Shown here: positions 13,131 through 26,515 of the stretch, piece by piece | Layout of the letters: every line of letters starts with the position of its first letter | Position numbering within the stretch: the stretch's first letter is position 1 | DNA from: Schistosoma haematobium | Taxonomy: Eukaryota; Platyhelminthes; Trematoda; Strigeidida; Schistosomatidae | Reading direction: 5' to 3' | Assembly (NCBI RefSeq): GCF_000699445.3 | Contig: NC_067202.1 | Location: 9,419,458 to 9,483,457 of the forward strand | Length of the DNA: 64,000 nucleotides | Made by a program: the position numbers and the translations under genes | Notes under the pieces: generated by a model | Database searches by the model: none | Told to the model about the DNA's origin: nothing | The model's input: only the letters and a program-made list of their open reading frames with translations

Positions 13131-14860
13131 ATATAACATATTGCAGAAGAGTTTGGTTGTTCACCTTTCAGATGTTTCATAGGAAATAGCATCAGATGAC
13201 ATTTTTTTTATCAATAACTGTCCCATCATCAAAAATAATATAAAGTTTTCACAAAAGTGTTTACCGAAAAAGGAGGAATATCAGTCATTATGAATCATAT
13301 TATTAATAACCCAATGTAGTTAAATATGCTAGGGTAATATTCATAAAAAATAGTGACAATATATATGTTCCTGAAATTTATCTCCCACTCTAAATATTAG
13401 GTCTAACACAGAACAGAAGAAAAGATACCTCTTGAAAAAAACTGAAACACATCAATTGAAATACTTTGAAAATATTGGCTTTAACATACTCAACAAATGA
13501 ACACATGTAAAAAGTTGTGTTAAATAGAAAAATTAGAAAGTATACAGATTAGCTTCGTTTTATATGTTTAATAAAAACTTAAAGAATAATGAACTATTCA
13601 GTTGAAATTGTAAGCTCATTACTTTCTATTAGTATTCAACTAATAAATAAGTGTTCGATTACAATGTATAGCAATGAATAATCTTTAGCTTGTAAACATG
13701 CATTTCTCATTTGATGAAAATAATATCTTTTTTATTCTGATCATAAAGACATTGTTTTAGTAATGTACTATTATATCTTAATATCTAGAAGATACAGTTG
13801 ATTGTCTCCAAAGTAACTAGTTAGACACCATAGCAACTGAAGTCTATTCATACACATTAGCCTTGAGTGAACTTTTAAGATGTCTCTTATGGAAAAATAA
13901 ATAACTTTAAAAGTTGCTTGATCAACATAATATCTTTTAAACGGTTATATTTCTGAATAGATAAACATCTTAAGGAGCACTTTATGTTGCAATAGCATTC
14001 ACACACAGTTTTATCTCATTATCTAGGAGCATTTAATAGCCAAATCTCAAGAAATCGTCTTTTAACAATAGGCGCCAATTATAAAGCAACATTATAATAT
14101 TAGAAACACTGATACTTATTTTGTGTTATTTGTTACTTTGTAACCTTGTATTCTGTATATTCCTATAAAACTGTTCTAATAATGTTCAGCTAGAATCCCA
14201 ATCTTAGAGACTTGATTAGTTATTCGCTAGTGTTTGAAACAAAAGACCAGGTGAAAACAGATTTGTGTCATGAAAAATGCACGTAAAAATATTTTATTTC
14301 AGTCTGACTGATTAGAAAAATAGGACCAGTGAAACCATGTTCATTAAGATGAACAGATTATTGAAATAATTTGTTGAGTTACTTATCAAGAATTTCAATT
14401 GGAAACTAAACCAACACTGAACACAATTTTTCTTTTTGTACGTATTATTGTTTTCAATTGAGCAGAAAAATAGTATTCAGATATGTCCTGTCACTACGAA
14501 AATATTGCTTGTGAAGTAATATATAAGAATGTGCAATGAACCCTCAAAAAGTTGTAAGGTAAACAGTTCTGATGTTAGTAGCAATCTGTAGCTAATAATC
14601 GATATAAATTGTTATATGCTAAAACGTTAGTATTATCATCGACATTTGGCGAATAATAGAAAACACTTTTTCATATTAAGCCAACACAATACATTTTGTG
14701 ACAATGAGTTAATAGAAGTAGGGAACGATTATTTGTTACCACATCACTTCACTTTAGAAATATCTGACAAACATTAGTTTGGTTTACCGGAAGCCATTCT
14801 TAAAAATTTCTTTCAACACATGACAAAAACATCATCATTAAAATTCATAAGAACCCATGA
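13131..14860. other. Non-coding, nothing recognised
   Basis: AT-rich; no supported ORF or repeat. Confidence 0.5.
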
Positions 14861-15025
14861 TCCCACCCGCGGGATCGTGAATGCGCACTGCCAAGGAGAC
14901 CCATTCTAGCATGAAATGACAGTTCAGTGCATCCAGGTTTTCCGTGGTGGTATGGCTTTAATTTACTCATGAATTCAACTAATAAATTACTAAAATCTCC
15001 ACTAAACTCCCTTCTGATAATATGA
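14861..15025 (+). repeat. Hammerhead SINE, 3' part only
   Basis: Starts at CGCGGGATCGTGAATGCGCA and runs to the 3' tail. The ribozyme region is mutated (GCCAAGGAGACCC, ATGAAATG). Confidence 0.75.
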
Positions 15026-15505
15026 CAATTATTCTGCTGCAACCTATGAAGACAATCAAGCCCTGTTAGGTGTTAAATGGATTGGTGGCTGAATTCGTAA
15101 ATCAAATATTTAGGTATGATAGTTGTAGGAAAGTTTCACATATATCACATGGAAAGCTACTGGCACTGAATAGAAGTGACTTACTGGTAATTATTGGCAT
15201 TTACTTATTTTTGTTTGCGATTTCTGAACGAAGTTTGGTCAACATCGACTGGAGCTAGAAATTTAGTTCACTGTATGCTAACTCAGAAGTCTAAAGGGAC
15301 CGGATTTTATCCATGAATGGATCGTAGTTAGTACTTCCGAGAAGTTTTAAGCATGGCAGGTAATATCCACTTATTTGAAGAACTTTAACAAGATGAACTA
15401 AATAATACAGACCTTGTGATGATTGAAATATCATATACTAAATAAATTGTGGGCTACATAGCAACTATACTCCATTGTGGTAGGTAGATTAGTTTTCAAG
15501 ATTAA
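15026..15505. other. Non-coding, nothing recognised
   Basis: Between two SINE copies; no supported content. Confidence 0.45.
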
Positions 15506-15855
15506 TAATAATTTTAAGGTCATGAATGGATCAAGCTTAGACCACCGTTGAATACATGGAAACACTGAACGCCCGTTCCGTCCTAGTACGGAGCTCCTCA
15601 ACAGTGCATATTCACGATCACGATCATGGGACTCGACCTCAGTACCTTCGGTTTATCGTGCAAACGCTTAACCTCTGGACCTCTGAGCCGACATCCACCT
15701 GTATTAATGGGTAACTTCAACCAACCCACGATATTGCACTATCATCCCCGATTGTCTTCAGTGAGTGTCTTACACCGGACACGGTTGAGCTCCACAGGTC
15801 GCGGGTTCTCATCAGAACTCCAGGAAATCGATCCTGAAGCTAGCACTGATTGCTA
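15506..15855 (-). repeat. Hammerhead SINE, minus, near full length
   Basis: Reverse complement carries the 3' segment, a decayed ribozyme (TTGAGGA, GGAAC), the Pol III region and the 5' end (AGAACTCCAGGAAATCGAT on the plus strand). Confidence 0.78.
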
Positions 15856-17224
15856 AAAACTGTTAATTTTACCTGATATCCGGAAAAAATTGGAAAACAA
15901 AGGAAGAAAGTGATGAAGTAGATTGTCACCTTCATCGGCTTACAGCAGTGAGGATGCAGTGTAGTGGTATTCCCAGAAAGGCTGTATAAAACCATCATTG
16001 TATTAGTTTTGAAAAACTGCTCATTGGGATTTTACTGGTAGTTTGTTACATTAATTGTTTTATATAGATAACAGTAAAACCACCTTGAAAGAGAAATTTT
16101 CAGGAGAAATTCATATTCGGATAAACTTTTTGAAAATCTAGCCTTTATGATAAGAAAAAATTAATAATTCTAAGGTAGACTAACATGCTTGTATTAAGAA
16201 GGTAGTGTGTAAATTTTTACCCTTCAGGCTGTATTTATATTTGCAAGTAACTCCTAGTCATTCTTAAACACTAAATATTATTCAAATAGCAACAAATATT
16301 TACTGTTTATATTAACTTTATCCTGCTCCTAAATATACATAAATAAACAGAATAACAAGTACTAAAGTATACTAATCACTGAACGTATTTTAACTTTTGC
16401 ACTTAGTGGGTCTATAGCAACACTCACTTACAACCTGACATTTGAAACCACTCATAGTATTCTAGTTTTTCCGAGAATATTGTTCCATAAGACCAGTATG
16501 CTGATAGACACAGCACACAACTTTATTTTTCGTCAGCACGATGATCTTCAGTTTGTTACTGTGTGTGTCACTAAATAGCTCTAAACTCATACTAAACTTT
16601 TGTTCAGGGATTATTTAACACATATAAGTCAGTGGAGAAAATGATTTCTCACCGATTTATGAATAAAAACAAATATAGACTACTGTAGTGGATTTAAACA
16701 TGAATTTAATCAAACTTGTTTCGGTATAAATAACCTTCAAAATTACCGATTTTGTAAACAAAATCAATAGTGAATAACGTTATTGACAAACATTCCAGTT
16801 TACCACAATTGTTCACATACAGTATAATGGTACTTTACAAATATAATTCCAATAACCACAAACAATTATACAAGCACAAAGAAGCTGGTAATAACTTTTA
16901 TATGTATGCATAAACCTTAAAAATAATTTTTTATATGTGCTCGGATTCCCAGTTGTTGTTCGTTTTTCATTTAGACGTAAGAGATAGATTATTTATTTAC
17001 AAGACTAAATGTTCTAGATTAGCAATGAACTTGATAAAATAATTAAAAGCGCAGATTTCTGAAGTGTTTAGCAATAGATTATTTTTTGTTATTTATGAAT
17101 ATACGTAATTCGCTCAATGTTATTTTGAATGGAACACAGGGTACACACATTTCTAATAATTCTGATTTTGAACATTTAGGCAACATTCACTAATGATTTT
17201 GTACTGAATAGATCGCAATATTTT
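15856..17224. other. Non-coding, nothing recognised
   Basis: AT-rich spacer upstream of the RTE-like fragment. Confidence 0.5.
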
Positions 17225-18150
17225 TTGGTTCATAGAAGTTATAATCGTATTGACCCATCGCTCCCTCTTCCTCTTTCCTCTGGTGGTCAACTGGATTATG
17301 AGGACCTCGACATCTGAGGGAAGACGCGGAATGCAATGGACAGCTCAGAACCAGTTAGACGATTTGAAGTTCGCAGATGACTTGGGCCCCCTACCCCATA
17401 CACACGAACAAATGCAGATGAAGACGACTAGAGTAGCAGTCTCTGCATCAATAGGCCTCGACATACACAAAGAAAAAAGCAAGATCCTCAAGCACACTAT
17501 GGAGAACACCGACCCAGTGACACTTGATGGAGAATGTCTGGAAGATGTGAAATCCTCCACGTAACTGTGAAGCATCGTCAACGAATGTGGAGGACCAGAT
17601 GGAGACATAAAGGCGAGGATTGGCAATGCAAGGATAGCATTCCTACAGTCCAAGAACATTTGGAACAGAAGACACTGTCAACCAATAACAGTCAGAATCT
17701 TCAATGCAAACGTCAAGATAATCCTACTGCGCGGACCTGAAACGTGGAGAAATACTATAACCATTTTCATAAATGTACAAGTATTTATAAACAGTTGTCT
17801 ACGCAAGATACTCAATATCGTTTGGTTGAATACCATCAGCAACAGCCTATTATGCCAGCTTCGAGTTGAAGATGAAATTAGGAAAAGTCATTGGGAGTGG
17901 ATAGGAAATACTTTACGGAAACCACCAAAATGCATCACGAGGCAAGTCCCAACCTGGAATCGTGAATGGAAACAGAAAAGTGGGAGGTCGAAGAACACAC
18001 TGTATCGGGAATCAGAAGCAGACGTGATAAAGATCAATGACAACTGGAAAGAACTGGAAAGGATTTCCCAGGACAGTGTTGGATGAAGAATGCTGGTGGG
18101 CTGCCTATGCTCCTCCACGAGGAGTAACAGGCGTAAGTAAGTAAATAATT
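17225..18150 (+). pseudogene. RTE-like non-LTR retrotransposon, 3' part of reverse transcriptase ORF
   Basis: One frame spans 17250-18140 (297 codons including the terminal stop). It holds the RT motif FADDL (17370), then [50 protein letters not shown] and [13 protein letters not shown] residues, the C-terminal signature of schistosome RTE-clade elements (SR2/Perere-3 type; exact family not settled). It is broken by in-frame stops at 17562-17564, 17568-17570 and a TGA near 18084, plus a small deletion near 17860. The end is followed by a GTAAGTAAGTAA tail. 5'-truncated and dead. Confidence 0.88.
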
Positions 18151-21100
18151 GACCCATAGAGTCTTAGGAATATAAGATAGTCATAATTCAATAGTGTACA
18201 TTAGTCTTTAATCTACTTGTTTAACTTTACAGGGATTTCAGCATTTCGAAAATATTGGGTCATCATAAGAAAACTTTAAATGAATAATATTTTTTGTAAG
18301 GTTACTTCACATTTGTGTAATTCAGTTACTGATTAAGGATAGCCAGTATCCCATTAATCTACAGATTGGATTTTAGAATAGCCCTCAAGAACGTCGGATC
18401 TTAACAGTATTCAAGGTTTTTTAAATAATAGCGCTATATATATTACGATTAGCATAGTGTTTTTATGTACATCCTTTCAAGCAACAAAGTCACATTTCTA
18501 GTTTTGCTTCAGATTAAAAAAACAACAATCTATCTAATAATGAATTGAAATATCAACATTAAGAATGACAATCTTAGAAACGTGTCCACATTATTTCATT
18601 ATTCGATATCAGTCTGTATTCACATGATTTATTATTGGATCTATTCAAACAACTATGGTTAATATTCGACCTAAATTGTCAATAGTTAATTGATTTTTTT
18701 CCAATGAGTATAAATACATTTGTAAAGTTATAAAATCTGATATAAAAAATGAATTATATCACTGTGAGTAACTCATTTTTGTTATCTGTTGTGTAATTTA
18801 TAAGCTTTAGAAAATTTATTTTAGCTCAATTTTTCATGATGACATCATCAGTTAATGTTGATAATCCATGTGTAGATACCAATTCTTTTATAGCTATAAT
18901 CATCACCGTTATGAATGTTTCTAACTTGAGACATGGGTTATTTAAGTTATCTAAGTTTAGAGTTTAAATTTAATTCGCATTTAAAATGGAGGATCCACTA
19001 GTAAAACATGTAAATAACTGAGAATTATGTACAAGAAATTCATCTTGTGGTATTCGCTTACACAATAATGACCTTCCTTATTGTTTATTGTTTAAAACTG
19101 TTATTTGTAAAGATGTACACTTCGTTAGCCTATTAGATGATTGAAGATTATCGGTGCAAGACTTTAGTCGAATTTTTACTGTAGTTGTCATTTTTCTGTA
19201 TGGCGTATCTCTATTCTTCAAGCCATTGATCATATCATCGAATTTGAATCCAGGTCATTATTTTTCTAGTAAGTGACTTTAAATGTCTAAAGTAATCGAT
19301 CACCTTATGATGGTACAAGTAGGTTTTGCATTTTGAATAAGGACCAAATTTAACTTTATGACCACTAATCTACAAGGACTTAAAGTCAAGGCAGTTGGAA
19401 ACTGTCAGCTAGAAGCCTTGATCTGAATCTATTTGCAACATCATATTAGGTGCTCTGTCATTTTACATCACTAATACAAGTTGACAAGTTGACACGTCGG
19501 CATTAACTATAGAAACTAAATAAGTATGACTTTGCTAACTGTTAAGAGAACTGTTTGCGTGTTTTTAATCTCTTCTAACTTTTCAAAACTCGTCTTACTT
19601 ATTGACAATATTAATTTTATTCTAATTTAGCAGAAATTCTCTATTTCAAACAAAAAAATGGATTCATCATATGACATGTTTACTAAACTATTTGGCTTAC
19701 TTGTATAGTTGGTAAATCTTTGTGAGTGAACGCTTGGAGATTTGAACAAAACCTGAATTTCATAAGGAATACTTCGTACGGTTTTAAAAGCAGTTTATTG
19801 CTAATTAGAAAGTTTAAAATGATTGTTGGACATTTATATTAGAATAAATCCAACCAACATAATAAGAACACTGAGATTTAGTAGCCTATTTGTTTTATAA
19901 TGACGTGTCATACATTTAACCTTCCACTCCTCTTACTAAGGAAAAGTTGATTCCTATTCAAAAGCAATCATAACTTTGTAGCTGAACCGCTTTTTTAGGG
20001 TAATTAGATTTGACTATCACTGCCTAATAAAACTAACAATATGCTTATAAGACTGATACTGTTAGTTCGTGCATCCTGATAACACTGGGATTGACTTAAA
20101 TGCTCTCATCTTTAATTGTGCATTCTGCCTATATATGCTTCATATTATCAGCACCTTTGTCACCAATGATCTAGTAAAAGAATCTATCATTCACATCTTT
20201 AATAATGATTTACACTTATATTTTTGTTCGATGCTGTACCTCTTTCGTAGTAGCCTTATCATATCTACAAATTGATGTGTATTCTGTAATTATTCTAAAC
20301 ATCCATAATCATTGTTATTATTATTACAACTACCTTTACTATTGGTACTGCTTCTGCTATTATTCATATTATTATCGTTATTGGCTTAACGTAATGATCT
20401 CTCTATCAGGAAATCACAATAAACAAAACTCGATGATATATTGCCTACAGTTCTCAATGATCTCATTGAATCCTGATTAGTTTATTAATTATAGAAATCT
20501 ATTTCTACCTTTAAATCAAGTCCTGATCGGTGGTTTCATTTAGGGTTTTTGACTTATGTAGCAACTACGTAACTTCAACCTCTCTAGGGATGCAGTTACT
20601 ATAAATTGTTCAGTTACGTTTACATATTAAGATGTTTGTTTACATCCACGTCCAGTTTAGAACAACCAATTCCATTTATGATTCCAATATTCTAGCGTCA
20701 GAATTAAGCATCAACATGAATGTTCTGCCTGAAACTAAATAAGATGGTTATCATGTAACCTAAATTATTTTATGTACTCGTGTTACAGAAAACTACTGAA
20801 TAAACCTCATAGCTACATACAATGAAATACCTAAATAGTTTGCGACGTAGATATAGGTAGAATTCGTATTAACGAAATTTGGATTTACAATAAAACCAGT
20901 GACAAACCTTGAACATTACATGATTTTCTTATAATCTCTTATTGGGCTGAGTATGAACTACATTAAAGCACCCGACTAGATCCTTTGAGATAGTAGGGTT
21001 TGTGCTGATGATGTTGTTCAGAGAAACGATGAAAGCTCCACGACCAAACCATCCAGCACAGAGAATAAAGCTCCATCAAAAACTAGATCCTTTGTTTAGG

Positions 21101-22094
21101 AACGCTTTGACTTACATTTATTTTGTTAGAACACGTTGCTGTTTACTCAACATTTCCAGTCATTATCGCACGAAGAATAATGTAACATCCTTTACTGAAT
21201 CTGTTTCTGATATCATATGATGGTAGATTTTTTTCACTTTTGATTGAACAGTTTAGTTACTTATAAATAAGAAAGTAGTTAAAAATATTTAAAAAGATAT
21301 TTCACATTGAAATTATAAATTCATGAGGGAAATATAGAAGACTATTTGCTTTGTCAATATATGGATAAATATATGCTGCAAACACATTCAGTATGATATA
21401 AGTTGTGTAGTCACTAAATACTGTGCCATATTCATCGGGCTCCCATTTGAAAATCTCATTAGATTTTGTTATAATCGATGATAAAACTAGTAGTTAATAG
21501 CCCAACATAGATTTCATAATCCTTATACAACCTGGTTTGTAAACCTCGTTATTATTTGAGATTGTAATCCATGACGAATCATTTGATTTAAGGATAGTTA
21601 TCACCAGTTGATGTAACCCATACAAGTTTAGATGATTGTTAGTATTATAGATTCAAACCATACTATAATTCGGATATTACAACGAACATGATATTATTGA
21701 GCCAGTGGTTTGAAACTATTTGGCTCGCTTCTATAACCTTAGATCTACCTGCGACTTGTTACTGACCGATGGACAATGTGTTAATTTGAATTCTTATTTT
21801 AAAAAGCATAAACCAACGTCCTTCAAGGTAACTTCACAACAGTTAATTAAACTTTAGGCATGCCATTTATCGACTAATTTTTCAGAGTCCAGACAAATGG
21901 TGTCTTAACCATTTTAACAAAATGGTCTTGCACATTTCAAGAATGTTCCCCAACTTATTTGGGGTAAAAAAAGAGATACTGACAAATTAAAATAGCTTAC
22001 TCAACATTAATGAGTGAGTAGCCACCACCTGATCAAGAAAATAGTTCAGTTAACTAACCATTAAAGAAATAAATTTCTATATTTTTCGTAAGAC
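18151..22094. other. Non-coding, nothing recognised
   Basis: About 4 kb of AT-rich DNA. Short open frames here have low complexity and no family resemblance. A TTATTATTAC-rich patch lies near 20310-20380. Confidence 0.5.
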
Positions 22095-22456
22095 AAGTGA
22101 TTTAAGTTCAATAGTTGAGACCATGAGTTAATTGAGGCTAGACCACCATGGAAAATCTGTAAGCACTGAACGGCCGTTCCTTACTATTGTGGGACTCCTC
22201 AGCAGTTCGTATCCACGACCTCGCCCTGCGATATTCGAACCCAGAGCCTAAACGTTCTGTAGCTATCGGATCTATCGCTCAATTTCGTGGATTAGTTTAA
22301 GTCAGACATTAACACCCTTGGATTCTGGCCAGCCCAGTGGTCTAGTGATTAAGCGCTCGCGCGCAAAACTTGTGATCTAGCTTCAATTGATTCATGATCT
22401 TAACTATTGAAATTACCACAATCTCCACAAAACCCCTTCTGATATAAGTGATTTAA
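22095..22456. mobile_element. Fold-back hammerhead SINE with 11-bp target-site duplication
   Basis: Identical AAGTGATTTAA at 22095-22105 and 22446-22456. Between them, a minus 3' half (to about 22262) is fused to a plus 5'/Pol III segment (AATTTCGTGGATTAG, CAGTGGTCTAGTG) that skips the ribozyme and ends with the 3' tail. The minus ribozyme region is mutated. Confidence 0.85.
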
Positions 22457-23124
22457 CATAAATGTCATGAAAATGAGTCTTTGTTTAATATTTTTTGGGG
22501 TTTAATAAAACTAATAGAACAGAAAAGCTTAATAAATGAACGTCTCTAAACTATCATTCGGTTCTTAATTTCTCATGACCTACATATAAATTGATTATTT
22601 TATTAATTTTCAGTTGATTTTTATATTCCTTTATTTCAACCATAAGGTCATAAAAGTCGATTATTGATTTGGGTTAAACATACCATGACGCCTGATGAAC
22701 AAATCGGCGTATACATAAAAATAATGGCATGTTACCAGATCGGTAATTTATATTTTATTATACTCAAATAAATATTCAGGATTATTATGTTATTACATTT
22801 CAATCATTTAGATTTATGTGGAAATGGTAACTGGATGGAAAATAAGTATCATTCAGTCTTACTTTTATTTTTTCTTCATACAATTAAGTTTACTAATTTC
22901 CTTGAGTAACACAGCCTATTAGGTTTTGTAGTTTTCCCTTTTTATTAATAATTCAATTACCAGAAGAATAGTGAAGATACTACCAATAAGCCATAAAAAG
23001 TCAGTTTTTCCGGAATTGATCAACACATTCTTTTAAACTAATAAGCACTGTATATCCGTTTAATCTTGGTACAAAGCTCTTCATCAAGTCATATCTGTGA
23101 TATTGGAATGATGGTTGTGTAATA
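22457..23124. other. Non-coding, nothing recognised
   Basis: AT-rich; no supported content. Confidence 0.45.
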
Positions 23125-23345
23125 TTATGAGCTGACTGAGTTAGACATGTAACCATTGGTTGGATGATCAATGGCCTAAGAATTATTCCTTCGTTGCAAG
23201 ACCTGAACGTCTTGAGTATAGTTCTTGGTGAGGTTGTGGATACACAATGTAGAGGAACCCACATTTGAAAAAAATAGCTATCCAGTGCTTACCAGTTTAC
23301 AAAGATTGTTCAATTATGATCAGTTTGTAATGTAAACCGTAAAAT
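23125..23345 (+). repeat. Strongly decayed hammerhead SINE
   Basis: Recognisable pieces in order: TGAGTTAGACAT, ACCATTGGTTGGATG, GAGGTTGTGGATAC, AGCTATCCAGTGCTTACCAG. Ribozyme core lost. Confidence 0.55.
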
Positions 23346-23982
23346 CCAACAGTCTCTACAAACTCACGTACCGGCATTTTCTAAGTTCATAAAAAGGACA
23401 AACACATGTACGTACGATCGATTGTTTGTCAAATAATTCGAATTTTCCAGCATTATGAGAATTTTTTGGAAAAACAGGTATGGAACTAGCTTCCCAGCGC
23501 AAATCCAATCGTTTGCTCCTATCCAGTTTTAATGGCTTGCGTTTAATTAATAACTAGTGTAGATTTGTTTTGCCGCTACCAACTCCTAACAAAATTTAGT
23601 AATTCATTTTTCTCAGAAGATAGTATATATTAAGTCTGTCGTCAGGTGATACGGTCAAGCTTTGTTTTACCTCGTTTACAGTATAGCCAAAAAGGGATTA
23701 AACATGAAATATTTCCTTTCTTCTTACAGCGATATTACTTCTCAGTGGTTGCAGTTTAAATTTAGTTATATGAAATTTAACGATTCAAGTTGATTTCTTA
23801 ACTAGTTATCTTTCTAACTGATCCATTTGGATAATCAGTTGATTAATAAGCATTCTACTACAAGTAAATGACATCTGTCATTACAGCATTCTATAAAACG
23901 AAGTCTTAAAATAATAGGGATTAGTGATAATGATGTGATACTAGTTGAAGATGTAAACAATTACTGAAAACAGTTTCAGTCA
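23346..23982. other. Non-coding, nothing recognised
   Basis: No supported ORF or repeat. Confidence 0.45.
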
Positions 23983-24290
23983 GTCAGTCAGCTACAACGT
24001 AGGACCAGGCACATATATGTATCGGTCCAAGTTGCCATACCTCATTAGCACAACAAGATTAACACTGGATTCATAGAAGTAGTTAATTCAATGGTGGTAG
24101 TATATAAAAGAAAGATTGCATGTAAGTATATAGTGAAGGAAGAAAGAATTAGTTCTTAGAAAGAAAGATATGAAGCGATTTTAATCTCATAGTTTAAGGG
24201 AAGACAGAGAGTGTATACACGTACGCCATTGTGATCAATTCTCAGCCAATGTCACCCAGTGTCTCCAACCATTCGTTGAAATAGTCACGC
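23983..24290 (-). mobile_element. 3' end of a second RTE-like element (minus)
   Basis: Reverse complement is nearly identical to 29940-30238: the end of ORF2 (GGGTGACATTGGCTGAGAAT), a shared 3' UTR with CTTCATATCTTTCTTTCTAA, and a GACTGACTGACTG tail. 5'-truncated. Confidence 0.82.
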
Positions 24291-24459
24291 AGTTTAAGAA
24301 CTAAATTTGTAAAATATTGATTTATTCAAGGCTGAAGGAGTAAATATCATTCCTTACAGTTGTTGATGTTCACAACTGAAGATAAATAGATCTCTTGTAC
24401 TCTGTGGGTTTCATCAAATGCATAACATTTATCAGTTCGTATTATAAATTTATTTGCCC

Positions 24460-24960
24460 CCAAATGCCCTGGTACGGCCGAGAGTGGGGAGAGCCATCTC
24501 TCTCTTTTGAAATGCTCCCAAATAGCCACGTGCATATAACCACTGCCAAGGAATTCCTGCTCACTGCCTTCTCGTGACGAGGGTGTTGTTCACGAAATTG
24601 AGAGGATGAAAAGCGAATGTTTGACGCCTTAACTGGGTTGTTGGATATGGAGGATCCACCTAGGGAAGTTGAAAAACCCTGATTCCAAACCAATAGTGTA
24701 TATGAGCTCCAAGATCCTAAGGTAAAAAAATGGCGTATGAACCAATGATGGTCACCAACTACTATGGGACTGCATTTCTTTACGTTGCTCCACTGCCTTG
24801 TGGATTAGACCTTTTGGTCAAAGGCTCGAGGTGTGGCCCTCTAAGAAAACCACCTTCTTCGGATTTGGCACCCGGGTAGTATCCCATCCCACACAAATCG
24901 AATGCTTTATGTGGCGAAAATATTTTTGGTGCCCTCTTGTACCAATCTTTATATGTTTGA
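24460..24960. repeat. Unclassified less-AT-rich block, probable interspersed repeat
   Basis: Composition differs from its surroundings (GGTACGGCCGAGAGTGGGGA, CTTGTGGATTAGACCTTTTG, GATTTGGCACCCGGGTAGTA). It carries short open frames on both strands with no domain I can name. No second copy in the window; the repeat status is inferred from composition and setting. Confidence 0.35.
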
Positions 24961-25744
24961 ATAAATAAACCATAATATAAATTGATTTGTGAATATACAT
25001 GAAATTAAAAATAATGATTTTCTAATGATACTAGAATACTATTACTAAATCATACTTATTTATTATTCATACATTCTCACAGACTGAGTTCATTTTAAGT
25101 GTAAATCGCCAAGCTAAACGATAACTTCAGTTCTTAGAATTTTTAGAATAAGCATTGAATCGATTATCTCAAGGTTATGAAACGGACATACAGTTGTAGA
25201 CACACACCCTTAAATATGTTACTAAGGTTAGGTTTTTTTCTATGCGAACAAAAGTAAAACTTTGTTATGAAATATAGCTGATTCAGGACAGAAAATATAA
25301 GGATATCCTTTAGTTTTTAACTCTAACATAGTCCTATCTTATCACCACGTGACTAATCAATGAATATCAGAAGAAAGACTGGGATTATTTTGTTTTTATA
25401 GGTAACTATAAGTGACTAAAGTAAATATAAGCGAAAATAGTCAACAAATGATAGTGATTAACTGTACTAATAATCCATGAATTTAGAATTGTATGAAATG
25501 ACACATAAACATCTACAACATAGTTCAACAGTAAGATGGTCGGTTGACGAATTCAAAGAGTAAGCTTTGAACTCTGTTTATCATTTCTGTCAATACACTA
25601 CTTATAACATCTACAGAAGAATGAAAACTTTTCCAACATCTCTCAGTATCCTTTGTTATTTCATCAAGGGCTTGTTCATAAATATGTTGATGCGGAAGAT
25701 GATTGTCTTAGATTTCAGTGTTAGTATAAGTAAATGATAAATAT
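24961..25744. other. Non-coding, nothing recognised
   Basis: AT-rich; no supported content. Confidence 0.45.
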
Positions 25745-26012
25745 TTATATTTTTTGTCATATCCAATTGAGTAATAAAATGATATTTCTGACGTTTCTTT
25801 TTTAAATATAAGCCACTTCTTTAGAGTCAACAAATAACAGAGATATTTATTTACTCTAAAGAAGTACCTTACATTAAGTTACAAAACGTCAGAAATACAA
25901 CTTTATTACTCATTGAGATATAACGAAAAAATATATTTATTATCAACTTCCTACCCAAGGCTCGATTTATTTGAAATTATCAAGTCCAACCTTGTCACTG
26001 ATACCTATAAGT
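25745..26012 (-). repeat. Fold-back repeat, copy 3
   Basis: Two inverted arms of about 85-95 bp: GAGTAATAAAATGATATTTC with TGACGTTT on the left, AACGTCAGAAATAC with TTATTACTCATTGAGATATA on the right. The arms meet around AGCCACTTCTTTAGAGT / ACTCTAAAGAAGT. The distal TATTTGAAATTATCAAGTCC block is the inverse of those in copies 1 and 2. Confidence 0.78.
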
Positions 26013-26515
26013 AAATGATATAGACGTTGATGCTTTTCACAAATGAATTCGTAGTTAATTTCTAGTTGTAACGAAAAAAGACTGATAAACTATATTAATA
26101 TACTGATTTATTTATTTATGATAATACTGATTCGGAAAGTTTATAAATATCACCTTCATACCAATTTATATTGTCATTTGTAACAACTTTGTCCTGAGGC
26201 TAATTTGACCAGTCAGTATAAGGGGGTTCAGTATAAAGTTATATGTATCCTGGATTCCATTAAAACAACACATTATGTAAATTATATTTTGTGAATTCAC
26301 AAAATATACTACTACTTTATCATCTAATTTTTTTACGTCTGAAAGACTTTCATGAATTTGATGGAAATCTGGTTTGATGGCTGAAATCTTTCTGTTGCAT
26401 CATCACGTTTATTCATATCTTATATTGCTTCACAGAGTTCATCCATAAAATCTTATATATGAATGCAATTTTACCACATGATAATAAATTCATTAAAAAG
26501 TGATTCAATTGACAC

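Noticed and set aside
17345..17659. Minus-strand 104-codon open frame
   Set aside because: It is the antisense shadow of the RTE-like ORF, with no family match of its own.
20205..20480. Open frame rich in Tyr, Cys and Ile
   Set aside because: Low-complexity product of an ATT-repeat stretch; no splice or homology support.
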